From assembly GCA_002344125.1 (NCBI GenBank), contig DDTQ01000011.1, positions 579,245 to 643,244 of the forward strand: a stretch of 64,000 nt of DNA. Reading direction: 5' to 3'. Below the pieces are notes generated by a model. The model was not told the DNA's origin, made no database searches, and worked only from the letters and a program-made list of their open reading frames with translations. Position 1 is the first letter of the stretch, and each line of letters starts with the position of its first letter. Positions 8,657 through 17,359 of this stretch are shown piece after piece. Source of the stretch: Ignavibacteria bacterium UBA2360 (GTDB lineage Bacteria > Bacteroidota > Ignavibacteria > Tepidaquicellales > OLB5). The translations under genes were made by a program, and so were the position numbers.

Positions 8657-9583
8657 TTAATTGATTGTTTGTTTAATTATGTAAAGCGGTCTTTGTTTTA
8701 TCTGGTCAAATATTCTGCCGATATATATACCCACTATGCCGAGCACAAAAATTATCACACCCGAAAGGAACCAGATCGAAATAATAAGGCTTGCCCACCC
8801 TAAAACACCTATCTGCCCGCTTAGGTAGCGGTAAAGTGTAATTGCGGCGTATAAAATCGCCGTGAAAGAAACAGCAAATCCGAATTTAAGAACAAGTTTA
8901 AGCGGCTTGTTTGAATTGAGCATCAACACATTGAATGCGAGATCAAACAATTTCTTAACGGAATAACTGCTATTACCGCTTTCACGTTTGGCGTGCTCAA
9001 CCGGTAAACGGGCCTGTTTGTAGCCCACCCAGTTAACAAAAGTAGGAAACCATCGAAGCTGTTCGCGCATCTGCACAACGGATTCAATTACATTTTTTCT
9101 GTAAATACCAAAGTTTGCAATAGAGGCGTCAATTTCAGTATCGGTTAAATAGCTGAGAGTTGAGTGAAACATCTTAGATGCTATCTTCTTGAAAAAGTTA
9201 TCCTGTCTTTTAAGTCTCTGCGCGAAAACAACATCATATCCTTCGCAAGCCTTAGCGTAAAGTTTACCAATTTCTTCAGGTCTATCCTGCAGGTCGCAAT
9301 CCATTACAATGATCCACTCACCTCTTGCTCTGTCAAGTCCTGCGGTAATTGCATAATGCTGCCCGAAATTCCTCGAGAAGTTAATTCCCACAACCCTTTT
9401 ATCCATTTGACAAAGCTCTGTGATGGCGCTCCAGCTTTCATCGGGGCTGGAATCATTAACCAAGATCACTTCAAAATCCGGGTTGATCTTTTCGAGTGAA
9501 GCCTTGAGTCTTTCGTATAACATAGAAAGGCACTCGCGGCAGCCATATACAGGCACAACTACTGATATGTGTGGAATATTCAT
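8657..9583 (-). CDS. Polyprenyl-phosphate glycosyltransferase, GT2 (GtrB/ArnC/DPM1-like)
   Basis: This 308-residue protein is a GT-A catalytic domain followed by two membrane helices near 230-300. Motifs in order are ISVVVPVYG, VILVNDSSPDESW, NFSRNFGQHYAITAGLDRARGEWIIVMDCDLQDRPEEI (split: NFSRNFGQH, then the DxD-bearing MDCDLQD), and WVGYKQARLPVEHAKRESGNSSY. This is the usual layout of GtrB, ArnC and dolichyl-phosphate mannose synthase relatives, which move a sugar from a nucleotide donor to polyprenyl phosphate. It would supply lipid-linked sugar to the GT39-type enzymes of the locus. The sugar is unknown. Confidence 0.88.
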   Translation of the reverse strand: MNIPHISVVVPVYGCRECLSMLYERLKASLEKINPDFEVILVNDSSPDESWSAITELCQMDKRVVGINFSRNFGQHYAITAGLDRARGEWIIVMDCDLQDRPEEIGKLYAKACEGYDVVFAQRLKRQDNFFKKIASKMFHSTLSYLTDTEIDASIANFGIYRKNVIESVVQMREQLRWFPTFVNWVGYKQARLPVEHAKRESGNSSYSVKKLFDLAFNVLMLNSNKPLKLVLKFGFAVSFTAILYAAITLYRYLSGQIGVLGWASLIISIWFLSGVIIFVLGIVGIYIGRIFDQIKQRPLYIIKQTIN

Positions 9584-9692
9584 TAATATAAAGTTACGAC
9601 TATCTCTTTTTATTTAAAATGATAATAAATCAACAAGGGAAAGTTAAAATAACCAAATTCCGACTATTTGCAATTCGGATAAAAAGATGACG

Positions 9693-11087
9693 TCATATTT
9701 TATACTCTTCATCCGGGTATTCTTTTTTGTAGGTAACAGCCGCAACATAAATTGCGGTGGACCAAAAGCCCCAGAGACCTACGGAGAGTCCCACATATGC
9801 GCCGTTTATGACGCTATCAAAAAACAACCGCGAAAGAAATACCAGAGAGAAAAAAACAAGAATATCATTATACTTAGTATTCTTTGCAATTTTGAAAGTA
9901 AGTATAAAGTAATATACCTGGTAGAACACAGCCAATAAGAACCCAATTAAACCATAAGCCGCAAGAACCGATGCCCACCCTACATCTGAAAAGCCCCAGG
10001 CATAAATATTTTCTTCAACAGTCAGAGGTTTAACAACCCACAGCGGATGCATACCAATTCCGATAACCACGTTTGTATTTTGCCACAAAGTAATAAGAGC
10101 GCCAATATTTGCAAGCCTTGAACCGTAAGTCCCTTCCTTATATTTCAGATCATCTTGTCCCTGGGAAACACGCGCTTCAATTGCGTTTACGAGGTACTCA
10201 GATTCAGGTACAAGTTTAATAAAAGCATATACAAGAGTAACGCCAAGCAAAGAAATTAAAACTATTTGTCTTAATGCAGAGCGAAACTCCTTTTTCTTGA
10301 TTGCATACCAGATCATCATAATTGCGATCGTTAGCGAGAAGTAAATCCATGCGGATCTCCCAAAAGCCAGAATATGCGGCATTATAAAAAGAACGGCAAG
10401 AAATACCTGATATACCCGGAATTTTTTCGTCATCCAAAAATATATGAAACCAAGAAAGAATAACTCACCATAAAAAGTACCGCCATAAACCCTGAACACT
10501 TTTAATCCCCCGGGCAGATTTTGCTCTGAAATTCCGATATCAGGCAGGAAAGCAATACCTGTTATCGCACTCATTATGTAAAGCAGGTTAGAAATAATGG
10601 CCACCGGAAGAAATAGTTTTATAAGGTATCCCAGAGCCCTTCTTTTGAGCAGCAGAAGAAAAGGGAAAACAAGGAAACACATCCAAATACCTTTTAGTCT
10701 AAAGAAAAATTCAAGGATATTGTATTCATACAATATAGTACTAATAATAAACTGAAAGAACATGTACAATAAAATCAGTTTAGGCAGCAGCATTGCTTTG
10801 CTGTTAAAGAGTTTTGAATATTCCTTAGCATTAAACAGTGAGTATGCCGTCAAAGCGTACAAGAGGATATCGGAAATTCTGACATTTCTGTACACGAAAT
10901 AGAATTGTTTTGGTATTAAGCCAAGCGTACCATTTTCGATAAAGAAAACGAGAAATATTCCCCATGCCAGCAGTTTAGCATTCAGCGTGAGATAGTTTTT
11001 CTGCAGCAGGACTTCGGCAAAAGTATCTTTATCCTGAGAAAGCTTCCTTGCAGTAACTCTGAAATTATTTGCCAGTCTAACTACCAA
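9693..11087 (-). CDS. O-antigen ligase/polymerase family membrane protein (copy 1 of a tandem pair)
   Basis: This is a polytopic protein of 464 residues with about 11 membrane segments and a large periplasmic loop near 290-350. The loop has Arg-containing GTYGSRLANIGALITLW and then GIGMHPLWV, as in the Wzy_C/WaaL superfamily, where conserved Arg and His residues of this loop take part in glycan transfer from an undecaprenyl carrier. The likely start is a TTG at 11087, because an in-frame TAA lies two codons before it and no ATG is near. It is similar along its whole length to the next gene. It may ligate or polymerise the lipid-linked glycan made by this locus. Confidence 0.75.
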   Translation of the reverse strand: MVVRLANNFRVTARKLSQDKDTFAEVLLQKNYLTLNAKLLAWGIFLVFFIENGTLGLIPKQFYFVYRNVRISDILLYALTAYSLFNAKEYSKLFNSKAMLLPKLILLYMFFQFIISTILYEYNILEFFFRLKGIWMCFLVFPFLLLLKRRALGYLIKLFLPVAIISNLLYIMSAITGIAFLPDIGISEQNLPGGLKVFRVYGGTFYGELFFLGFIYFWMTKKFRVYQVFLAVLFIMPHILAFGRSAWIYFSLTIAIMMIWYAIKKKEFRSALRQIVLISLLGVTLVYAFIKLVPESEYLVNAIEARVSQGQDDLKYKEGTYGSRLANIGALITLWQNTNVVIGIGMHPLWVVKPLTVEENIYAWGFSDVGWASVLAAYGLIGFLLAVFYQVYYFILTFKIAKNTKYNDILVFFSLVFLSRLFFDSVINGAYVGLSVGLWGFWSTAIYVAAVTYKKEYPDEEYKI

Positions 11088-11142
11088 TTTGTTTTATTTG
11101 ATGTATTCACGGTCTTTTTTTGTGCTGTAACTATTTTTGCAA

Positions 11143-12570
11143 CTAAATAATACCCTTCTTTTTGGCATCTTCATATGAATAAACAACAATAGGTATATAA
11201 ACATTCAGTAGATTAAACAAACCCCACAAACCTGTGGTAAGAAAAACATACGAAAACCCCACTGTACTATCAAATACTAATTTAGCAAAGAGCAATGTAA
11301 GCATGAATGTAAATATTGTATTTTCTTTGGATCTTCGGATCAATTTAAGAGATAACCAAGCATAATAGAATTGAATAAAGCAGGCAAGCGCAAAGCCTAT
11401 AAGCCCATAAGCAGCCAGAGTGCCGGGCCAACTAACATCGCAAAATGCACCATAATATATGATTTCCTCTTTTGTTTCCGGGCCCAGTACCCACATTGGG
11501 TGCATACCAATCCCAAGAAATATATCATTATTGAGCCAGAGTGAAACCAAAGCATTATTTTGCATAATTACCCGTGTTCCGTAAGTACCTTCGCTATGTT
11601 TAACATCTTCCTGTCCCTGGAATATTCTGGCATTAAGCGCATCAACATAAAAATCTGATTCGGGGATGAACTTTATAAAGGCAAAGATTACAGCAATTCC
11701 CAATACAATAAGAATAACAGCTTGCCTTAACAGCAAATGGTAGTTTCTTTTATTAAGCGAATTCAAAATAATCATTACAAGGATTGTAAAAATGAAGCCA
11801 ATCCATGCAAGCCTGCCAAAAGCAAGAATATGCGGTATAATAAACAAAGCTGCCAGCCCCAGCTGCCATGCGCGAAAACGATTTGTTATCCAGAAGTATA
11901 TTATACCTAAAAAGTAAAGTTCTCCGAAGAATGTTCCCCCGAAAACCCTAAAAACTTCAATATCTCCGGGAAGCTGCTGCCTAATAATTGATACATCGGG
12001 AAGAAATGGTATTCCCGTCAATGCCGTAATTACATAGAGCAAATTGGAAATGATCGCAACAGGAAAGATCAGTTTAATAAGAAAGCTAAAGCCACCTCTT
12101 TTGAGCAAAAGTAAATAAGGAAAAACCAGAAATGATGTCCACATTCCTTTTAGCCTCATAAAATATTCTATAGGGCTGAAACCATATCGGAAAGCACTTA
12201 CAGCAAACTCAAACAAGAAATATGCCAGCAAGATCTTGATTACCAGGAATGATCGGCTTTTGAGGAGGTCTCTGTATTCGCGCCAATAGAAGAACGAATA
12301 TAGTATCATGCCGTATAAAAGCATATCAGAAAGCCTTACGCTTCTGTAAACCATATAAAATTTCTGGGGAACAAGGCCCATAGTGCCATTTTCGATGAAG
12401 TAATAAAGGAAAATGCATATGGCAAGCATTCTTGCCCTTAAATTGAGGACAAGTTCTTCTTTATAGAAATTTTCGCTGTACAGCACAGAGTTCTTATCGG
12501 CTTTTACCGCCGAAGAACCAATAATGGGCATACGTTTGCCGCGAAAATTATTTAAAGAGGTTTTTATCAA
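11143..12570 (-). CDS. O-antigen ligase/polymerase family membrane protein (copy 2 of a tandem pair)
   Basis: This protein of 475 residues has the same topology as its neighbour, with shared blocks FIENGTMGLVP, RLKGMW, FPVAIISNLLY, FRVFGGTFFGELYFLG, PHILAFGR, EGTYGTR and GIGMHPMW. The start is either the TTG at 12570 or the ATG at 12531; I prefer the TTG because its N-terminus (LNNFR) aligns with the start of the other copy (ANNFR). The two genes are 55 bases apart and arose by tandem duplication. One copy may be a ligase and the other a polymerase, but the sequence does not say which. Confidence 0.75.
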   Translation of the reverse strand: MIKTSLNNFRGKRMPIIGSSAVKADKNSVLYSENFYKEELVLNLRARMLAICIFLYYFIENGTMGLVPQKFYMVYRSVRLSDMLLYGMILYSFFYWREYRDLLKSRSFLVIKILLAYFLFEFAVSAFRYGFSPIEYFMRLKGMWTSFLVFPYLLLLKRGGFSFLIKLIFPVAIISNLLYVITALTGIPFLPDVSIIRQQLPGDIEVFRVFGGTFFGELYFLGIIYFWITNRFRAWQLGLAALFIIPHILAFGRLAWIGFIFTILVMIILNSLNKRNYHLLLRQAVILIVLGIAVIFAFIKFIPESDFYVDALNARIFQGQEDVKHSEGTYGTRVIMQNNALVSLWLNNDIFLGIGMHPMWVLGPETKEEIIYYGAFCDVSWPGTLAAYGLIGFALACFIQFYYAWLSLKLIRRSKENTIFTFMLTLLFAKLVFDSTVGFSYVFLTTGLWGLFNLLNVYIPIVVYSYEDAKKKGII

Positions 12571-12596
12571 ACAGGATGTGTTCTAAAGATCAATTA

Positions 12597-15050
12597 TTAA
12601 CCGTGGTACTTTTTTATTTTCTGAGAATACTCTTTTACCAGCTGCTCTGCGCGCTTGCGGGTTTTAGCTTCAGCGTTCACATGGAAAATTTCGCGTTCGC
12701 TATCGGGGATGCACAATACCCAGGTGTATTCATCAAAGAAAATTTTAATGCCGTCGATCATCTGGCGCTTCGCGCCTTCGGAATCTTCGACAAGCTTGCG
12801 CATAATTTTGCCTTTCTGGTCAAGCGTGCAGAAGACGTTATTTTTAGCCATATGAAGCAGCGGTGTTTTCTTTTCAATTTCGCTGAGCTTTTTATGAGAG
12901 CGCGCCGCAAGCTCGAGTATTTTCATTATAGAGAACATACCGTCTGTGGCAAAGGAGAATTCGGGGAATATCACCCCGCCCTTGGTTCCGCCGGCAAGCT
13001 CAACATCAAGCAGCGAAGCCGCGTTCATAATGGCGAAGTGAGAATCCTTGACCCTCAAAACATCTGTGTAGTATCTTTTGGCAACAATATCAATTTCACC
13101 CGAAGCCTGAATAGGCACAGCGATCTTTTTGGTGTTGGGGTATAAAGAAAGATACATATATACTACAAGGCTTAGGAAGCGGTCGTAGCTTAAGATCCTT
13201 CCGGTATCATCCACCAGGTAGATCTTTTCGCCGCCTGCATCGATCAGGAAACCCGCGTCGTATTTGAGCGAGGTTACAATGTAGGAAAGCTGCTGCAGGG
13301 CGGTCTTGAACTCTTCCGGTGAACGTGATTGCTTCGCAGAATCCAGGTGGGAATCAAGGGTAACAAGCTCAATGTTAAAATCACCCAGAATATTGGGCAG
13401 TATTGTAGATGTTATCCCGTGTGAAAAGTTGATCGCGATCCGGAATTTTCTGCGGTTGATAATATCTTTATCGAGCATGGAAATGAACCGTTCGCTGTAG
13501 CTTTCATAAGTTCTTTCGGCGTAGCTGATCGAGCCGATCTTATCAAACGGAATGGGACGCGCGTCGTTAGATATCACAAGCCGCTCAATTGATTTTATTT
13601 TTGCGGATGAAAGATCCTTTCCGTTGGAATCAAAAAAGATAATATCACATCTTGATGAATCGAACGGAGATTTCCTGACAAAGATACCCCCTGAGGCTTT
13701 GCCCTTGCCAAGCTCCTGACGGAGTATGGGGATCGGGGTTGTCTGGTAATCAAGCACAGTAACGCCGCTTGAAAGAAGCCCTGAGGTGATGGAGCCTTTT
13801 ATCATCAGCGATACGTTATCAATATCACGGGAAATAAGAATTTTGGAATCAAGCCCGGCGAAGACACCGTAAGCCATTCCCAGTTTTGCGCTGAAATCCG
13901 GGGTTATTTCTATGTTACTCAAGCCCGTTATGCGGGAATCGGTGAAGAGAGTATCTTTCCATCTTTCTTCCCATATCAGGTTTTTTGTAACTACGGAATT
14001 GCTGTCAACGGTTTTCTGCGGCCATATTTTTACATCACTTCGAATGGTTACGTTGTTTCCAACAACTACGTTGTTGCCAAGGAACACATTTTCGTTGATC
14101 CTGCAGTTTGGTTTTATCCTTACGTTGCTGCAAACAACATCACCTGAAACCCTTGAGTTATCTTCAATTGAAGAATTGTTCCATACAATAGAATCTTTAA
14201 CTACAGCCCCGGGAGCGATATAGCACTTTGGACCAATTACAGAGTTAATTACTTTGGCCGTCCGTGATACTTTTGTGCCTGCTGCAATAATGCTTCCGTT
14301 CTTAACGAGTCCTTTTGCCAGCGGCAGGTTTATTTTGCCTTTAAGCGCTTCGAGGTTTGTTTTGATGTAGTCATCCAGTGAGCCGACATCGCGCCAGTAG
14401 CCGCCAAGTGTGGCGCCGTACAGCGGCATTTTATGTTTAAGCAGGTACGGGAAGAGATCTTTGGAAAAGTCGCAGTCGGCTTTGCTGCCGCGGGCTTTAG
14501 GTACGAGCCCCAGTGTATCTTTTTCAAGTACGTAAATTCCGGTGTTAATGGTATCGCTGAAAACTTCTGACCAGGAAGGTTTTTCGAAAAATTTTGTGAT
14601 CTTACCTTCTTTATCTGTGAGCACAATTCCGAACTGCAGCGGATTTTTTGCGCGGGTCAAAACGAGCGTTGATACAGAATTCCTTTTTTGGTGGAATTTA
14701 ACAGCCTGCGAGAGATCAAAATCTGTGACAACATCACCGCTTATTATTATGAAACGGTCATTGATAAGTTCATAGCCGCAGTAAACTGCGCCGGCTGTGC
14801 CGTAATCGGCATCGGGTTTTACGTATTGTATCTTAACCCCGAATTTTTTCCCGTCCTTGAAATAATCCCGGATAATTTCCGCCTGGTGGTAGAGTATCAT
14901 TATGATATCGGTGATCTCGTGTTTTTTCAAGAGCTCGATAATATGTTCAATGATGGGCTTGTTTAAAAGGGGTGTCATTGGTTTTGGGATGTTCGCTGTT
15001 AGCGGTCTTAGCCTTGTGCCGAAACCTCCTGCCATTACAACTGCCTGCAT
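12597..15050 (-). CDS. Mannose-1-phosphate guanylyltransferase with LbH repeats and a degenerate phosphomannomutase-like domain
   Basis: I start the protein at the ATG at 15050 (817 residues), where AAAGGA precedes it; the open frame upstream only reads through A-rich repeats. Residues 1-235 are a nucleotidyltransferase with GGFGTRLRPLT at 8-18. Hexapeptide (left-handed beta-helix) repeats run from about 250 to 370. Residues 380-800 resemble phosphomannomutase, but the catalytic Ser loop is GGIFVRKSPFD (454-464) instead of a TASHNP loop, the metal loop is DAGGEK (604-609) instead of DxDxDR, and the final phosphate loop lacks SGTEP. The first half should make GDP-mannose; the second half is probably not a working mutase. 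It is the first gene of the polysaccharide run. Confidence 0.82.
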   Translation of the reverse strand: MQAVVMAGGFGTRLRPLTANIPKPMTPLLNKPIIEHIIELLKKHEITDIIMILYHQAEIIRDYFKDGKKFGVKIQYVKPDADYGTAGAVYCGYELINDRFIIISGDVVTDFDLSQAVKFHQKRNSVSTLVLTRAKNPLQFGIVLTDKEGKITKFFEKPSWSEVFSDTINTGIYVLEKDTLGLVPKARGSKADCDFSKDLFPYLLKHKMPLYGATLGGYWRDVGSLDDYIKTNLEALKGKINLPLAKGLVKNGSIIAAGTKVSRTAKVINSVIGPKCYIAPGAVVKDSIVWNNSSIEDNSRVSGDVVCSNVRIKPNCRINENVFLGNNVVVGNNVTIRSDVKIWPQKTVDSNSVVTKNLIWEERWKDTLFTDSRITGLSNIEITPDFSAKLGMAYGVFAGLDSKILISRDIDNVSLMIKGSITSGLLSSGVTVLDYQTTPIPILRQELGKGKASGGIFVRKSPFDSSRCDIIFFDSNGKDLSSAKIKSIERLVISNDARPIPFDKIGSISYAERTYESYSERFISMLDKDIINRRKFRIAINFSHGITSTILPNILGDFNIELVTLDSHLDSAKQSRSPEEFKTALQQLSYIVTSLKYDAGFLIDAGGEKIYLVDDTGRILSYDRFLSLVVYMYLSLYPNTKKIAVPIQASGEIDIVAKRYYTDVLRVKDSHFAIMNAASLLDVELAGGTKGGVIFPEFSFATDGMFSIMKILELAARSHKKLSEIEKKTPLLHMAKNNVFCTLDQKGKIMRKLVEDSEGAKRQMIDGIKIFFDEYTWVLCIPDSEREIFHVNAEAKTRKRAEQLVKEYSQKIKKYHG

Positions 15051-15079
15051 ATAGTATTTTTCCTTTACTTGATTATTAA

Positions 15080-15098
15080 GCACTGACATAGTCAGTGC
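15080..15098. promoter_or_regulatory. Perfect 8-bp dyad upstream of the guanylyltransferase gene
   Basis: GCACTGAC-ATA-GTCAGTGC is an exact inverted repeat with a 3-base centre, 30 bases upstream of the start codon at 15050. It has no T-run on either side, so an operator or leader hairpin is more likely than a terminator. Function not shown. Confidence 0.4.
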
Positions 15099-15102
15099 AC
15101 TC

Positions 15103-15193
15103 CAACGAAAAGCAACGAAAAGCAAAAGCAACGAAAAGCAAAAGCAACGAAAAGCAAAAGCAACAAAAAGTGAAAGCAACGAAAAGTGAAAAC
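15103..15193. repeat. A-rich short tandem repeats (AACGAAAAGC / AACGAAAAGCAAAAGC units)
   Basis: About 90 bases consist of repeated AACGAAAAGC and AAAGC units, drifting to AACGAAAAGTG at the far end. They sit between lemA and the guanylyltransferase gene. Related A-rich units with CAAATAGC occur after pnp (50250-50278). Such arrays can change length by slippage. Confidence 0.8.
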
Positions 15194-15279
15194 AAACAAG
15201 GAACAAGGTTTCAGGTTTCACATTTCACGCTTGCCTTATCGAGCGGAACGAGAGAAGGTTTGACGTTTCACTTATTTGA

Positions 15280-15897
15280 TTACTTACTTTCTTTTTTCTT
15301 ATCAAAATCAAAATTCACATCCGGCGCTTTATCTGTCCCCGGGGCTGACTGGAAATATTGTTTTTCCTTGAAGCCCATTACTTTTGCGGTGATGAGAGTG
15401 GGGAACCTGCGCACAGAAGTATTGTAAACCTGCACAGCCTCATTGAATTTTTTTCTTTCAACAGAGATGCGGTTTTCGGTGCCTTCAAGCTGCGATTGCA
15501 GCTGGAGGAAGTTCTCGTTGGCTTTAAGCTGCGGGTAATTTTCAGCAACCACAAGCAGGCGCGAAAGCGCGCCGGAAAGTTTATCCTGGGCATCGGAGAA
15601 CTGCTTGAACTTTTCTTCATCGGAAAGATCATCTGTTGAGAGTTTTATCTGTCCCACCCTTGAACGAAGTTCGGTGACTTCGGTTAAGACGCCTTTTTCA
15701 AAATCAGCATAACCCTGTACGGTTTTAACAAGATTTGGAATAAGATCGGCTCTGCGCTGGTATTGGTTTTCCACCTGCGCCCACGCCTGGTTAACGGTTT
15801 CATCCTGCTCAATTAATGAATTGTAACCGCATCCCGAAAAGGAAGATAAAAATATTAAAAGCAGCGTAGAATTGAAAATATATTTAATTTTGGGCAT
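15280..15897 (-). CDS. LemA family protein
   Basis: This 205-residue protein has a hydrophobic N-terminal segment ending in SSFSGC, which could be a lipoprotein signal. The LemA core follows: NQAWAQVENQYQRRADLIPNLV (NQAWAQVENQ, then RRADLIPNLV), VAENYPQLKANENFLQLQ and YNTSVRRFP. LemA proteins are helical-bundle membrane-associated proteins of unclear function; in many bacteria they sit beside TPM-domain genes, but none is present here. The C-terminal 30 residues are charged and probably flexible. It is on the same strand as, and upstream of, the guanylyltransferase gene, but 229 bases of repeats and a dyad separate them. Confidence 0.92.
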   Translation of the reverse strand: MPKIKYIFNSTLLLIFLSSFSGCGYNSLIEQDETVNQAWAQVENQYQRRADLIPNLVKTVQGYADFEKGVLTEVTELRSRVGQIKLSTDDLSDEEKFKQFSDAQDKLSGALSRLLVVAENYPQLKANENFLQLQSQLEGTENRISVERKKFNEAVQVYNTSVRRFPTLITAKVMGFKEKQYFQSAPGTDKAPDVNFDFDKKKESK

Positions 15898-16045
15898 AAT
15901 TTTAGTATAATTTTAGGGAAAATTACGAAAGATAGTAATTAAATACAATTTGAAAAAAATTGCGGAAAAATGAGGTTAACACCGGATTCTTATCCTGCAA
16001 AAGATAGACGGATCTTCGGCGGATTGAATGGAAGAAACAACGAGT

Positions 16046-16240
16046 TTACTTCACCAACGAAATAGTAGATCGGTAATATTCCTTGCTTTCAAGATTAACA
16101 TAATATAGTGAGGCAAAAAAGAAGATGAGGAATATCACAACTTTGATAATTTCGTATTTGAAGTATTTGAAGAATCTGACCGCCGCAGAACCGGGAATCA
16201 AATTCAGAGGGGCTTTAAAAGCGGTTGATATGTTTTGCAT
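16046..16240 (-). CDS. Possible small single-pass membrane protein
   Basis: This is a 64-codon frame with one strong hydrophobic segment (about 34-49, VVIFLIFFFASLYYV) flanked by basic residues. I see no good ribosome-binding site and do not recognise it. If it is not a gene, 15898-16429 is an AT-rich intergenic stretch in which I see nothing else. Confidence 0.35.
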   Translation of the reverse strand: MQNISTAFKAPLNLIPGSAAVRFFKYFKYEIIKVVIFLIFFFASLYYVNLESKEYYRSTISLVK

Positions 16241-16429
16241 TAGCTTAAAATATAAAATAATTATTACACTTTCAAATGCAAAGTTTGTTAAAAATATTAA
16301 GTTTAGTATTATGATTATGTTAAGAAGCGGTTATATAACGGGCTATAAAGTTAGAACAAGGGTATAGATCAAATTCAAACAGAATTAAGTGTTTGCAATC
16401 AGAAAATTAAACATCTGACATGTGTCCGG

Positions 16430-16765
16430 TTAATTTCCGTACTTTATTATCTTTACTTTTTCCTCGGTGATAAGCGCGCTGCCGATCATTCCGGTTTCAT
16501 CGAAAACCTGTTTGAGTTTTTCGATATTAGCTTCGGTATCGGTAATTTCAATTACTATAGGCAGGTCGCTTGAAAGCTCAAGCAGATCGCTTGAGTGAAT
16601 TATGCTGGCTTTGCCGTAGCCTGTAATTCCCCGCAGTACGGTAATGCCCGCATATTCGTTTTCTCTGAGGTAATTTGTTAAGTAGCGGTAAAGGTTTTTC
16701 CCTTCATATTTATCGCTTTCGCCGATAAATATCCTGAGCAGTGTTCCTGTGGATTCTTTCAGCAT
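16430..16765 (-). CDS. DUF190 family PII-like protein
   Basis: This 111-residue protein matches DUF190: an opening TLLRIFIGESDKYEGKNLY, then the core EYAGITVLRGITGYG (AGITVLRGI in the middle) and SSDLPIVIEITD. The family has a ferredoxin-like, PII-type fold and is often found beside crcB, as it is here on the same strand about 105 bases downstream of it. It may be a ligand-sensing partner of the fluoride channel, though no mechanism is established. Confidence 0.88.
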   Translation of the reverse strand: MLKESTGTLLRIFIGESDKYEGKNLYRYLTNYLRENEYAGITVLRGITGYGKASIIHSSDLLELSSDLPIVIEITDTEANIEKLKQVFDETGMIGSALITEEKVKIIKYGN

Positions 16766-16869
16766 ATTATTAATTCCCTTATTTCTGCGGGAACCCGATT
16801 AAATGTGATGCCGGTATTTTTCAAATAACACTTCTGCTATAAATAAGAACAGAAAATTCACTAAAAAAA

Positions 16870-17247
16870 TTACCCGGAAATTATAAGAGCCAGCTCTTTG
16901 CCGGCGTAAACGGCGGCAACGCAGAGAATTACATTCAGTGCTATGTTAAGGGCAAACAGCATCATCTGGTTGAGTTCTATCATCCTGAATGATTCATAGG
17001 CAAAAGCTGACATTGTAGTAAAACCCCCAAGCATACCAATTGTGATAAAATCACGCATTTCGGGAGAAATGCTTTTACCCGCTGAAACCGAGTAAATAAT
17101 AAAACCCAGCACAAAGCTGCCGATTATATTTACTACAAGTGTGCCAAAGGGGAACGCGGGAAGCAGGTTGTTAACGTATCTTGAAAGCATGTACCGAGAA
17201 ACAGCACCTAAGAATCCGCCAATACCTATATATAGTATATGAGTCAT
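16870..17247 (-). CDS. crcB: Fluoride ion channel CrcB/Fluc
   Basis: This four-helix membrane protein has 125 residues from the ATG at 17247; an in-frame TTG at 17253 is less likely. Motifs are GGFLGAVSRY, FPFGTLVVNIIGSF with the conserved Asn40, and LGGFTTMSAFAYE. The last is the Phe-box region: usual members read TTFSTF, here the first Phe is Met79 while Phe82 is kept. CrcB works as a dual-topology dimer that exports fluoride. No fluoride riboswitch is recognisable in the 110 bases upstream. The DUF190 gene follows on the same strand, and chrA diverges from it. Confidence 0.92.
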   Translation of the reverse strand: MTHILYIGIGGFLGAVSRYMLSRYVNNLLPAFPFGTLVVNIIGSFVLGFIIYSVSAGKSISPEMRDFITIGMLGGFTTMSAFAYESFRMIELNQMMLFALNIALNVILCVAAVYAGKELALIISG

Positions 17248-17359
17248 AGCCAAAATTATACATTAATGAGTGAATATTAAAGGGAGAAGTTAGGAGTATG
17301 GAAATATACCACAATTTATTGACTTAAAAATTCATAAAAGTATAAAGAAATTAAAAAAT

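Noticed and set aside
15051..15221. N-terminal extension of the guanylyltransferase frame
   Set aside because: The 57 extra codons read through A-rich tandem repeats and give a Phe/Leu/Cys-rich string. The ATG at 15050 has a ribosome-binding site and starts the expected domain.
17248..17359. Fluoride riboswitch between crcB and chrA
   Set aside because: I looked for the conserved crcB-motif helices and found none.
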